A DNA stretch of 64,000 nucleotides from an uncultured Chitinophagaceae bacterium (GCA_937919945.1 CALESY010000036.1:1-64000); one strand, 5' to 3'. Shown: positions 17,914 through 25,716, numbered from the stretch's first letter. Made by a program: numbers and translations. The notes: generated from the sequence alone by a model not told the origin.

Positions 17914-18008
17914 CAATTATGATGATGAGTTTATATTTATTATTAGTGGTAAATTATAACGTGACTTTAGCCATAAAAATTGCCGATATATAAAATAATT
18001 AAAAAATA

Positions 18009-18041
18009 TTTGTCAGTAACGGAAAAATAATGTTACCTTTG
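18009..18041 (+). promoter_or_regulatory. rplU-rpmA promoter
   Basis: TTTG at 18009-18012 (-33) and TACCTTTG at 18034-18041 (-7) are separated by 21 nt, a near-perfect Bacteroidota housekeeping promoter. An AGGAG at 18055-18059 precedes the rplU start, one of the few clear ribosome-binding sites in the window. Confidence 0.85.
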
Positions 18042-18063
18042 CGCGAAATATTTTAGGAGCGTC

Positions 18064-18360
18064 ATGTTTGCGATAGTTAATATAGCAGGTCAGCAATTCA
18101 AAGTGAAGAAAGATGATGAATTGTTTGTTCACCGCCTGTCAGGCAATGTAGGTGATAATGTTGAGTTTTCAGAAATACTGATGACTTCAAACAGCGGCAA
18201 CATAAAATTTACTGATTCAGTAAAAGTGAAAGCAGAAATCGTGGATCATCTGAAAGGTGATAAAGTGATTGTTTTCAAGAAAAAACGCCGCAAAGGATAC
18301 CAAAAGAGTAATGGTCACCGTCAATATCTTACCAAAATAAAAATAAAAGATATTGCATAA
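18064..18360 (+). CDS. rplU: 50S ribosomal protein L21
   Basis: 98 residues, normal length for bL21, which binds 23S rRNA in the large subunit. Recognisable features are MFAIVNIAGQQFKVKKDDE at the N-terminus and the conserved VIVFKKKRRKGYQKSNGHRQ segment near the C-terminus. It is followed by rpmA after 40 nt, the usual bacterial gene pair. Confidence 0.98.
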   Translation: MFAIVNIAGQQFKVKKDDELFVHRLSGNVGDNVEFSEILMTSNSGNIKFTDSVKVKAEIVDHLKGDKVIVFKKKRRKGYQKSNGHRQYLTKIKIKDIA

Positions 18361-18400
18361 TTTATTTTTTTTGTAAATTCGTAAATCGTTAGCATAAGAA

Positions 18401-18670
18401 ATGGCACATAAAAAAGGTGAAGGTAGTGTAAAGAACAATCGGGACTCGCAGAGTAAACGATTGGGTGTAAAAATATACGGTGGTCAGCCTGCTATATCAG
18501 GTAACATCATCGTACGCCAGCGTGGTACAGTTTACCACCCGGGCACAAATGTTGGTCTTGGTAAAGACTTTACCATCTTTGCATTGAAGGATGGTGTGGT
18601 TGAGTTCCGCAAAACTCGTACTAAGACATTGGTTTCAGTAAAAGAATTTTCAGCTACAGCCGAGGCATAA
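18401..18670 (+). CDS. rpmA: 50S ribosomal protein L27
   Basis: 89 residues. The N-terminus MAHKKGEGSVKNNRDSQSKR is the classic bL27 arm that reaches the peptidyl-transferase centre; unlike Firmicutes L27 it has no cleavable N-terminal extension. The core GTVYHPGTNVGLGKDFTIF follows. The 3' end, including the stop codon, lies inside a 10-bp hairpin (18656-18683). Confidence 0.98.
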   Translation: MAHKKGEGSVKNNRDSQSKRLGVKIYGGQPAISGNIIVRQRGTVYHPGTNVGLGKDFTIFALKDGVVEFRKTRTKTLVSVKEFSATAEA

Positions 18671-18683
18671 CACCCTCGGCTGT
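18656..18683 (+). promoter_or_regulatory. Hairpin spanning the rpmA stop codon
   Basis: A perfect 10-bp stem (ACAGCCGAGG / CCTCGGCTGT) with an 8-nt loop includes the rpmA stop codon in its loop. No immediate T-run follows, so it is not a standard terminator. It could be an mRNA-stabilising or attenuating structure before the histone-like gene. Confidence 0.55.
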
Positions 18684-18728
18684 TGCCATATATAAAGGTT
18701 TTTGTTTAACCCTTAAATTCACACAGTT

Positions 18729-18956
18729 ATGGCAACAGCAAAAAAAGCAGCTCCTAAAAAAGCTGCAGCGAAAAAAGCAGCTCCTAAAAAAGCTGCAGCC
18801 AAAAAAGCGGCTCCTAAAAAAGCTGCAAAAAAAGCGGCTCCTAAAAAGGCTGCAAAAAAAGCGGCTCCTAAGAAAGCTGCGAAAAAAGCGGCTCCTAAAA
18901 AAGCTGCTCCAAAGAAAAACGCAGCCCCTAAAAAGGCAGCCGCTAAGAAAAAATAA
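18729..18956 (+). CDS. Lys/Ala/Pro-rich histone H1-like protein
   Basis: 75 residues made only of Ala, Lys and Pro apart from the first three residues and a single Asn. It consists of repeated AAPKKAA-type units and closely resembles the tail of eukaryotic histone H1 and bacterial H1-like proteins, which bind DNA through positive charge. No folded domain is present. The ATG at 18729 is the first start after the rpmA hairpin. It has its own strong terminator downstream and may be read through from the ribosomal operon. Function as a nucleoid-associated or RNA-binding protein is inferred from composition only. Confidence 0.8.
   Translation: MATAKKAAPKKAAAKKAAPKKAAAKKAAPKKAAKKAAPKKAAKKAAPKKAAKKAAPKKAAPKKNAAPKKAAAKKK
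18741..18908 (+). repeat. In-frame tandem repeats of 30 and 27 bp
   Basis: Six near-identical units, two of 30 bp and then four of 27 bp, built on AAAAAAGCGGCTCC plus TAAAAAAGCTGC. Units differ mostly at synonymous positions. They encode the KKAAPKKAA repeats and could change copy number by slippage or recombination. Confidence 0.85.
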
Positions 18957-18976
18957 GTACAATCTTAGCGAATCGA

Positions 18977-19008
18977 AAAAGAGGCTGTTTATACAGCCTC
19001 TTTTGCTT
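18977..19008 (+). terminator. Rho-independent terminator
   Basis: A 12-bp stem (AAAAGAGGCTGT / ACAGCCTCTTTT) with a TTAT loop is followed by GCTTTT. It ends the rplU-rpmA-histone-like transcript. Confidence 0.92.
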
Positions 19009-19076
19009 TTATAGCACTTCAGGCAGATGAAATCAGCGTTTTTTCATGTAGGTTTGCGCCACAATTATTAATTACT

Positions 19077-20348
19077 ATGCTGCCGATACAATTATTCAGG
19101 CAAAATAAAGAACTGATACTGGAAGGGCTTAAAAAAAGAAACTTTAAAGAACCCGAACTGGTAGGCCAGATAATAGCTATAGACGAAGAACGCCGCCGTA
19201 TACAGGTAGAAAACGATAACCTGGCAGCAGCCATTAATGCGGCATCCAAAAACATAGGGCAGTTGATGGGGCAAGGCAAAAAAGAAGAAGCCGAAAGCCT
19301 GAAAGCAGAAGTAGCCGGCCATAAAGAACAAACAAAACAACTGGCGGAAAAATTAACTGCACTTGAGCATGAACAATATGACCTGGTAATACGACTGCCT
19401 AACATACCACATAGCAGCGTGCCTTTCGGCAAAAGTGCTGAAGATAATGAAGTTGTAAGGCAAGGTGGTATACGCCCCGACCTGAGTGCTCAAAAACTAC
19501 CTCATTGGGAACTTACTGAGCGATACAACCTCATCAATTTTGAATTGGGTACTAAACTGACAGGTAGTGGATTTCCCGTATATATAGGGCAAGGAGCAAA
19601 ACTGCAACGCGCGCTCATAAGTTATTTTCTTAACTATAATATTGATGCGGGTTATACAGAGTATTACCCGCCCTATATGGTAAACGAAGAATCTGCACGG
19701 GGTACCGGTCAACTGCCCGACAAAGAAGGGCAGATGTACCATGCAAGGGATGATAACTTCTATCTGATACCAACAGCAGAAGTGCCTGTTACCAATGTTT
19801 ACAGAGATGAAATAGTGAAAGAAAGTGAGTTGCCGATAAAGATGACAGCATATACGCCATGCTTCAGAAGAGAAGCTGGTTCTTATGGCAAAGATGTACG
19901 TGGATTAAACCGATTGCACCAATTTGATAAAGTAGAAATAGTACAATTGGTACAACCTGAAAAAAGCTACGAAGTGCTGGAAGATATGGTACTGCATGTA
20001 GAAAAATTATTGCAATCGCTGGAGTTGGAATACCGCATCTTGCGCCTTTGTGGTGGTGATATGGGCTTTACATCGGCACTCACATTCGACTTTGAAGTGT
20101 ATAGTGCTGCACAGGAACGCTGGCTGGAAGTTAGTTCAACATCTAACTTTGAGAGTTTTCAAACCAATAGGCTGAAAGCAAGATATAAAGATGCAAGTGG
20201 TAAAACGCAATTACTCCATTCGCTGAATGGAAGTTCGCTGGCATTGCCACGCATTGTTGCATGTCTGCTGGAAAATCACCAAACACCGGATGGTATTCGT
20301 ATACCAAAGGCGTTACAGTCATATTTTGGCGGGGAATGGATTAAGTAA
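19077..20348 (+). CDS. serS: Seryl-tRNA synthetase
   Basis: 423 residues, a typical class II aminoacyl-tRNA synthetase charging tRNA-Ser. The N-terminal helical arm (residues about 30-100) binds the long variable arm of the tRNA. Motif 2 is TPCFRREAGSYGKDVRGLNR and motif 3 is NGSSLALPRIVACLLEN. A -7 element TAGGTTTG lies at 19049-19056, 20 nt before the start. Confidence 0.97.
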   Translation: MLPIQLFRQNKELILEGLKKRNFKEPELVGQIIAIDEERRRIQVENDNLAAAINAASKNIGQLMGQGKKEEAESLKAEVAGHKEQTKQLAEKLTALEHEQYDLVIRLPNIPHSSVPFGKSAEDNEVVRQGGIRPDLSAQKLPHWELTERYNLINFELGTKLTGSGFPVYIGQGAKLQRALISYFLNYNIDAGYTEYYPPYMVNEESARGTGQLPDKEGQMYHARDDNFYLIPTAEVPVTNVYRDEIVKESELPIKMTAYTPCFRREAGSYGKDVRGLNRLHQFDKVEIVQLVQPEKSYEVLEDMVLHVEKLLQSLELEYRILRLCGGDMGFTSALTFDFEVYSAAQERWLEVSSTSNFESFQTNRLKARYKDASGKTQLLHSLNGSSLALPRIVACLLENHQTPDGIRIPKALQSYFGGEWIK

Positions 20349-20424
20349 ACCCTATATGCCTATGGCTATGGAGTTAATTTGAACTTATTTAGGATTTAGA
20401 AATTAGTTTTTAGAATTTTGAATC

Positions 20425-20862
20425 ATGATACAACGTATTCAATCTGTATGGCTTTTGTTGGCAGCATTATGTTGTCTGTGCCTGTTCTTCTTTGATATAT
20501 ATCATGCCAACGTGATGGTAAACGGTGTTGCAACAACACAATATATACGTGTAAACGACCATTACCCTTCTTTGTTGATAGCATTGGTTGTAACTGTATT
20601 ACCTGCAGCAGCCATCTTTATGTTCAAAAACCGTAAACGCCAACGCTTGCTATCCGTTCTTTCTATCGTTTTTACAATCTCTTTTATCGGGATGGCTTTA
20701 TCAAGGGTTACAAACTTTAATACAGATAACCCAACTGCGACGGAAGCCACTTATTGGATCGGGTCGGTATTGCCTGTAGCTGCCATCATCTTCTTAATAT
20801 TAGCCATAAGGGGCATCAACAAAGATGAAAAGCTGGTAAAATCGCTCGATAGGCTACGTTAA
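20425..20862 (+). CDS. DUF4293 membrane protein
   Basis: 145 residues with four hydrophobic segments (about 7-25, 48-66, 74-92, 110-128) and the typical N-terminus MIQRIQSVWLLLA of DUF4293, a Bacteroidota-specific family of unknown function. The cysteine cluster in the first helix (ALCCLCLFFF) is notable but not a known motif. The C-terminus is basic and cytoplasmic. Confidence 0.85.
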   Translation: MIQRIQSVWLLLAALCCLCLFFFDIYHANVMVNGVATTQYIRVNDHYPSLLIALVVTVLPAAAIFMFKNRKRQRLLSVLSIVFTISFIGMALSRVTNFNTDNPTATEATYWIGSVLPVAAIIFLILAIRGINKDEKLVKSLDRLR

Positions 20863-20955
20863 AAGCCTGCTTTTGCGGTTCGGTAAAAAAAATACGGAAA
20901 CGCTAAGTTTTTTGCGTTTATAAAATTATATTTGAGAACATATCTGTTAACAATT

Positions 20956-21939
20956 ATGAGATATTTGCAAGCATTTTGTTTAGGTGCTGCGGTAGCAATT
21001 ACGTCCGTTACCCATGTTTTTGCACAAGGCGACTCTGACCCGGGCTTCACCAATGTCGGTGCTATGCGTTGGGGTTCAGCAGCCATTATTACTGAGGATG
21101 AGTATGAATTTCAGCGCGCACACTTCAGTGTAGGTCATACATTCTCAATGGGCGAAAAGGATGTGAAACTGAATATTCCACAACTAGAAGTACGCTTGCC
21201 AATGATGGAAAGCGGCTATTTCGATGTGAGACTACCAATAGTTTCTGCATCTGGTAGCCTAGGCAATAAATGGGGTGCAGGCGACCTGACGGTAGCATAT
21301 ACACAGGTTTTTAAAGCTGACCCCGAAACATGGACACTACAGGCAACAGGTGGTGTAATGTTTGGAATGACTACTGCTAATAATATTGATGTAGCTGCAC
21401 GTCCATTACCAATGTCTTACCAAAGCGGTACAGGTAGTACAGATGTGATGATAGGGCTTAATGCGACATGGAAAGAATACCTGAGTTTCGCAGTGGGTTA
21501 TCAGCAACCTATCATACGCTATAATGAAAATGATTACTATCGTCTATCTTATGTAAATGACCCTGTGTATAATAATAGTGAATATACTATTGCACGTAAA
21601 CTATACAGGAATGGCGATGTGATGGCGCGTATTGAAGGACGTTTTGCAACCAACCGTTTTGGTTTCAGTGCAGGGCCTTTGGCATTGTACCATGTGCGTA
21701 ACGATTTGTATGAAGACCGTATGGGCTTGTGGAATGAGATAAAAGGTTCTCAAGGGTTTACACTAAGCGGGGTGGGTAACATATTTGTGCGTTTTGGAAG
21801 GTATGGTTCTTTCAAGCTGGATGTAACAGGTAGCTTGCCTTTCATCGAGCGCGATGTACGTCCTGATGGCTTAACACGCCGTTATACGATAATGCCAAGG
21901 ATGACATTCTTCTTCAATCAACGTACATTGTTGTTTTAA
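20956..21939 (+). CDS. Exported outer-membrane-barrel-like protein, paralogue of 61445-62356
   Basis: 327 residues from the ATG at 20956, which opens a signal peptide ending HVFAQ; the in-frame upstream ATG at 20932 would add eight residues and is less likely. The mature protein begins with the unusual segment SDPGFTNVGAM and consists of alternating beta-strands with an aromatic C-terminus, as in outer membrane barrels. It shares ordered motifs with the protein at 61445-62356 (PLPMSYQ, QQPIIRYN, GPLALYH, RPDGLTR), so the two are paralogues of one family that I cannot name. A -7 element TATATTTG lies at 20927-20934. Confidence 0.8.
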   Translation: MRYLQAFCLGAAVAITSVTHVFAQGDSDPGFTNVGAMRWGSAAIITEDEYEFQRAHFSVGHTFSMGEKDVKLNIPQLEVRLPMMESGYFDVRLPIVSASGSLGNKWGAGDLTVAYTQVFKADPETWTLQATGGVMFGMTTANNIDVAARPLPMSYQSGTGSTDVMIGLNATWKEYLSFAVGYQQPIIRYNENDYYRLSYVNDPVYNNSEYTIARKLYRNGDVMARIEGRFATNRFGFSAGPLALYHVRNDLYEDRMGLWNEIKGSQGFTLSGVGNIFVRFGRYGSFKLDVTGSLPFIERDVRPDGLTRRYTIMPRMTFFFNQRTLLF

Positions 21940-21963
21940 CAATGCTATGTATATGATATTGAT

Positions 21964-21994
21964 AAAGGGAGCAATTTGCTCCCTTTATTGTTTT
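21964..21994 (+). terminator. Bidirectional Rho-independent terminator
   Basis: Stem AAAGGGAGCA / TGCTCCCTTT with an ATT loop, followed by ATTGTTTT. It lies between two convergent genes and probably serves both the barrel gene and murA. Confidence 0.85.
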
Positions 21995-23306
21995 AGTCAA
22001 CTTTTACACGTTTAATATCAGCACCCAATGCAATCAGGCGTTGGTCGATGCGTTCGTAGCCACGGTCTATCTGGTCTATATTTTGTATTGTACTCTTGCC
22101 TTTAGCAGATAGGGCAGCAATAAGCAATGCCACACCCGCGCGTATATCGGGCGAAGACATGGTGATGCCGCGTAATGGCATTTGCCTGTCGAGCCCTATA
22201 ACTACTGCACGGTGTGGGTCGCACAATACTATCTGTGCACCCATCTCTATCAGCTTATCTACAAAGAACAGGCGGCTTTCAAACATTTTCTGATGTACTA
22301 ATACAGTGCCCTTTGCTTGTGTGGCTGTAACCAAAATAATACTGAGCAAGTCGGGTGTAAAGCCGGGCCAAGGATGGTCGTAGACTGTAAGAATAGAGCC
22401 GTCTATGAATTTTTGTATACGGTATTGCTCTTGCTTCGGTATGTGAATATCATCTCCGTTTATTTGTAATGCTATACCAAGACGTTGAAATATTTCTGGT
22501 ATAACACCCAGATGCGCTACATCGCAATTGCGTATGGTTAGTTCACTTTGCGTCATAGCAGCCATGCCTATAAAAGAGCCTACCTCTATCATATCTGCCA
22601 GCATGCGGTGTGTACACCCTCTCAGCTTTGTAACCCCCTGTATGGTGAGCATATTGGAACCTATGCCGCTGATATTAGCTCCCATACTGTTGAGCATATG
22701 GCAAAGTTGCTGTACATACGGTTCGCAAGCTGCATTGTATATAATCGTTGTTCCCTCCGCCATTACTGCTGCCATGATGATGTTGGCAGTGCCGGTAACG
22801 GATGGTTCTTCCATCAGAATGTATGCACCCTTTAGTTTGCCTCCATCTAACGAAAAAAGGCTTTGTTCATTATCATAATCAAATACAACACCAAGTTTTT
22901 CAAAGCCGCGTATGTGTGTGTCAAGTCTTCGGCGACCAATTTTATCGCCTCCGGGTTGTGGTATGTGTGCTTTGCGGAAGCGTGCAATCATAGGGCCGGC
23001 CAACATTACAGCGCCACGTAACTTACCTGATTTCTTTTTGAAATTCTTATCGGTAAAATATTCTGTATTGATATCAGTAGCTTGCAGTACTACCGTATTG
23101 GCAGCAGGGCGTACTACTTTGACTCCCATATCACCCAATACCTCAATCAGCATATTTACGTCTAGTATATCGGGTACGTTTGTAAACGTAACAGGTTCGT
23201 CTGTAAGTAAAGCGGCACACAATACTTGTAATGCCTCATTCTTTGCGCCTTGTGGGGTTATTATACCACTCAGGGTGTTGCCACCACGTATTTCGAAAGC
23301 ACCCAT
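21993..23306 (-). CDS. murA: UDP-N-acetylglucosamine 1-carboxyvinyltransferase (MurA), Asp-type active site
   Basis: 437 residues. MurA transfers enolpyruvate from PEP to UDP-GlcNAc, the first committed step of peptidoglycan synthesis. The PEP-binding region reads IPQPGGDKIGRRRLDTHIRG: the catalytic Cys115 of E. coli (GGCxIG) is Asp (residue 121 here). Other conserved parts are PQGAKNEALQVL and SPDIRAGVALLIAAL. Asp at this position is known in several bacteria and abolishes the covalent target of fosfomycin. I chose the ATG at 23306 over a TTG three codons upstream. It is 12 nt downstream of the DUF4290 gene and probably in one operon. Confidence 0.95.
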   Translation of the reverse strand: MGAFEIRGGNTLSGIITPQGAKNEALQVLCAALLTDEPVTFTNVPDILDVNMLIEVLGDMGVKVVRPAANTVVLQATDINTEYFTDKNFKKKSGKLRGAVMLAGPMIARFRKAHIPQPGGDKIGRRRLDTHIRGFEKLGVVFDYDNEQSLFSLDGGKLKGAYILMEEPSVTGTANIIMAAVMAEGTTIIYNAACEPYVQQLCHMLNSMGANISGIGSNMLTIQGVTKLRGCTHRMLADMIEVGSFIGMAAMTQSELTIRNCDVAHLGVIPEIFQRLGIALQINGDDIHIPKQEQYRIQKFIDGSILTVYDHPWPGFTPDLLSIILVTATQAKGTVLVHQKMFESRLFFVDKLIEMGAQIVLCDPHRAVVIGLDRQMPLRGITMSSPDIRAGVALLIAALSAKGKSTIQNIDQIDRGYERIDQRLIALGADIKRVKVD

Positions 23307-23318
23307 TTTATACAAAAA

Positions 23319-24011
23319 TTATTTATTCTTGTTTTTGTTGAATTTACGGTTTTTATTATACCCGTTATTGCCATAGCCACCACCACGATTATTATTGTTG
23401 CGGTTATTATTGTTGTTACGATTGCGATTATTGTTATTATTATTATTATTGTTTTTGAAGTTGGTACGCGTATCGAAATATACTCGATAGCCACCCGGTT
23501 CGTACATCAATTCACCGTTGGTAAGTGCAGCAAGTTCAGTACGTATCATATCATCGTGTACGGGTTCTTTGTGCCAGTTGGTATATGCCAGCTTCATATA
23601 GTAGCCGATGATTTGCGTAAAGCCTTGCTTTTTTTCAGGGTCAGTTTCTTTCAATGCTTTTTCTATCAATGCATCCATGTTTTTGCCAAAGTGCCTGTTC
23701 TCTATATTGCTTTGTGGATAGGGAATAACATCAGGTTTTTTAAACACTTGCTCAGGAGTAGGAGCGGGATACGGTGCATCTACATCCAGTTTGAAATCAG
23801 TCATCTGATACAAATGGTCCCATAATTTATGTTTGTAGTCTTCTATCTGTTTCAGATGCGGGTTAAGCGTACCCATCAGTTCTACAATAGCTTCTGCGTT
23901 GCGTAAACGTCTTGCACGGTCTTCAATCGTCACTAAGTATTCAACCATGCGTTGTACATTTCGCCCATATTCGGGCATCAGCATTTTGCTGCGTATAGTA
24001 TTATATTCCAT
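23319..24011 (-). CDS. DUF4290 protein with Asn-rich tail
   Basis: 230 residues. Residues 1-185 match DUF4290, a Bacteroidota family often found next to murA (EYNTIRSKMLMPEYGRNVQRM, PHLKQIEDYKHKLWDHLY, GYYMKLAYTNWHKEPV). From about residue 186 the chain becomes a low-complexity tail of Asn, Arg, Gly and Lys with an unbroken run of nine Asn. It is encoded by imperfect AAT/AAC repeats. The tail may bind RNA or be a tolerated repeat expansion. Function unknown. Confidence 0.88.
   Translation of the reverse strand: MEYNTIRSKMLMPEYGRNVQRMVEYLVTIEDRARRLRNAEAIVELMGTLNPHLKQIEDYKHKLWDHLYQMTDFKLDVDAPYPAPTPEQVFKKPDVIPYPQSNIENRHFGKNMDALIEKALKETDPEKKQGFTQIIGYYMKLAYTNWHKEPVHDDMIRTELAALTNGELMYEPGGYRVYFDTRTNFKNNNNNNNNNRNRNNNNNRNNNNRGGGYGNNGYNKNRKFNKNKNK
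23380..23456 (-). repeat. AAT/AAC trinucleotide repeat tract
   Basis: On the minus strand, runs of AAT and AAC codons interrupted by CGT/CGC encode the Asn/Arg tail of the DUF4290 protein. The tract is a candidate for slippage-driven length variation. Confidence 0.8.
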
Positions 24012-24191
24012 TATTGTCTATTTAAAAATGATAATTACCGACAAGTATCGGTTGTGCTATGATTGTAACAAACTGTGGTATGTTTACCAACGGATTATGT
24101 TACGATATCTGATGGTACGTCTTGATTGTAAACAGAGAGGCAATCAATATTACCGAAGTGCATTACAAATATAAGGAAATATTTGCCTATC

Positions 24192-24614
24192 CTAGCTACT
24201 ATGGTCTGCTACTATCAGCCACTGCCCTTTTATTTTGCGAAAGAGCAATGTAAAATGCCCGTTAAGGTCGCCAATACTGCGTTTCAATTGCCATTTACCC
24301 AATACTGAATAATACTCTTTACTCAAGCGTTTTACCCGAAGAATATCAAAGTACAATTTGCCCATTTGCGTAGTATCTGCATACGATTTTTTGTATCGTT
24401 GCAGCGTTTGCTCATAACCGTACACAGCGCCGCTTTTGCCAACAAATAACAAACTATCATTTTGCCAATAGCCTTGCATATACGCATCAATACTGCCCTT
24501 GTTCCATGCAGCTGATTGCCGCTGTAATACGTCGCGAATCAATTGTTCATCACTTTGTGCATAAGTGGCGTTGCAAATCAGTATAAATGCAGCAAATAAA
24601 AATTGTTTCATCAA
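24192..24614 (-). CDS. Exported SnoaL/DUF4440-like (NTF2-fold) protein
   Basis: 140 residues with a signal peptide (1-19, ending TYAQ) followed by an NTF2-like fold: IRDVLQRQSAAWNKGSIDAYMQGYW, then VYGYEQTLQRYKKSY and FTLLFRKIKGQWLIVADHSS. This matches DUF4440/SnoaL-like secreted proteins of Bacteroidota. No catalytic residues can be assigned. It appears to stand alone; the 180 nt between it and the DUF4290 gene hold only a possible minus-strand -7 element (24166-24173). Confidence 0.82.
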   Translation of the reverse strand: MMKQFLFAAFILICNATYAQSDEQLIRDVLQRQSAAWNKGSIDAYMQGYWQNDSLLFVGKSGAVYGYEQTLQRYKKSYADTTQMGKLYFDILRVKRLSKEYYSVLGKWQLKRSIGDLNGHFTLLFRKIKGQWLIVADHSS

Positions 24615-24969
24615 GGTAAGATACAGAAAATAAAAAAAGGTAACCGTAGGGGACAGTTACCAAAAGTGGATTACAGGGGCCGGATGTTCAGCTGGGTATT
24701 ATAGGTTGCTCGTTTATAGGATAGCATAAAGTACAGATAAAAAAACGGGGAAACAATCAGCCATTTGACGAATGGACGGTTTGGTTAGACGAATAGGCGT
24801 TTTCGTCCGACGAACGATTTTAAAATTATTTTACCAAGTGATTGATTGTCACGTTATTGTTACAAACAGATGTTTTAGTGTCGGTTCTGTAATGTTAAAA
24901 TAACGTGTATGAGCAATGCATTACAAAAGTGATTTTGTATTTTAGTAATGCACAAAACTTCTGATAACT
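24615..24969. other. Intergenic region carrying the GACGAA repeat array
   Basis: 355 nt without a gene, between two divergent starts (24614 and 24970). The only organised structure is the repeat array at 24767-24814, listed separately. No tRNA, terminator or clear -33/-7 promoter was found in the rest. Confidence 0.6.
24767..24814. promoter_or_regulatory. Array of GACGAA boxes at exact 21-bp intervals
   Basis: GACGAA begins at 24767, 24788 and 24809, each exactly 21 bp (two helical turns) apart. The first two are extended matches (TTxGACGAATxGxCG). An inverted copy, TTCGTC at 24802-24807, forms a 13-bp near-palindrome with the third box. Direct repeats at 21-bp spacing are typical of LytTR-type response-regulator sites. 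Position between divergent promoters suggests an operator. The binding protein is not identified in this window. Confidence 0.55.
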
Positions 24970-25218
24970 ATGGGTGTCATTTCATGGGCATTGTTTGGAC
25001 TGATAGCTGGTGCAATAGCCAAAGCGCTGCGTAAAGGTGATGACCCAGGTGGTTGGATAATTACCATCGTCATTGGTATACTGGGTGCTGTAATAGGCGG
25101 TTGGATTGGAACTGCGATGGGCTAGGGAGATGTAAATGGGTTTAACTTCAGAAGCTTTACGTTGGCGGTAATAGGCGCACTATTATTATTATTCTTTGTA
25201 GGTAAGATGCGGAAATAA
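24970..25218 (+). pseudogene. GlsB/YeaQ/YmgE-family membrane protein interrupted by an in-frame TAG
   Basis: An 82-codon frame (plus stop) that matches the small stress-associated transglycosylase-like family YeaQ/YmgE over its full length: GVISWALFGLIAGAIAKAL, then IVIGILGAVIGGWIG, and after the break GDVNGFNFRSF and a third hydrophobic helix. Codon 52 (25123-25125) is TAG where the family usually has an aromatic residue between two glycines (G-F/W-G); one G-to-A change from TGG explains it. The reading frame is otherwise intact on both sides. A 51-residue peptide with two membrane helices would be made. It may be a recent nonsense mutation, a sequencing error or stop-codon readthrough. Confidence 0.85.
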
Positions 25219-25716
25219 TCAGTGCATTTTTTTGTAGTAAAAATCCAACTGTTTATCATTACCAGCTATATAGGCATGTACAGTAGTATCTGATGTTTTG
25301 ATGTATACAATCTGTTTGGGAAAATCGTGTACCGGATTTTCAAATACAATGGATGAATCTGTGAGCTGCGTTTCTTTAAAACGTACCTCTTTGCCATCAT
25401 TCTGATTGCTGACTGTTGGCATGTAGTACAGCGTATCATTAATAGTAGTTAGGCGTATGCTTTCTTTACTTGCAGTATCACCATTAGGTAGTACAAAATA
25501 GCTTGCACCAATCCATAGGCTGTCGCTTTCTTTTATCCAACTTTCGATAATTATGCCATCAGGCGTTTCCATTTTCCAGTCTGCAGCTACCCAGTTTATG
25601 TTATCCAGCTTGTTTACTTTGCCAGCGTTTGTGCCTGTTTGTTGGCTGTTTTGACCATTACATGATAATGTCATAATGCAAACAACACCAATTATGCAAT
25701 ATACTATTCGCTTCAT
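25219..25716 (-). CDS. DUF6265 lipoprotein
   Basis: 165 residues with a lipoprotein signal (LSC, Cys19), so it is probably anchored in the envelope. The mature part fits DUF6265: NINWVAADWKM, IIESWIKESDSLWIGASYFV and the hallmark FENPVHDFPKQIVY. Function unknown. It ends immediately next to the stop of the convergent glsB frame with no gap. Confidence 0.82.
   Translation of the reverse strand: MKRIVYCIIGVVCIMTLSCNGQNSQQTGTNAGKVNKLDNINWVAADWKMETPDGIIIESWIKESDSLWIGASYFVLPNGDTASKESIRLTTINDTLYYMPTVSNQNDGKEVRFKETQLTDSSIVFENPVHDFPKQIVYIKTSDTTVHAYIAGNDKQLDFYYKKMH

Noticed and set aside
18741..18908. Repeats as a CRISPR array
   Set aside because: Units are contiguous, without unique spacers, and in frame with a protein. 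No cas genes are present.
18654..18962. Cys/Phe/Arg-rich frame antisense to the histone-like gene
   Set aside because: It is the complement of Lys/Ala repeats and shows no conserved features.
23250..23825. 191-codon open frame with long Ile/Val/Ala runs
   Set aside because: It is the antisense of the Asn-rich trinucleotide tract of the DUF4290 gene. The repeat itself creates the open frame.
24767..24814. GACGAA array as a CRISPR or a terminator
   Set aside because: Repeats are too short and spacers too small for CRISPR, and there is no stem followed by a T-run.
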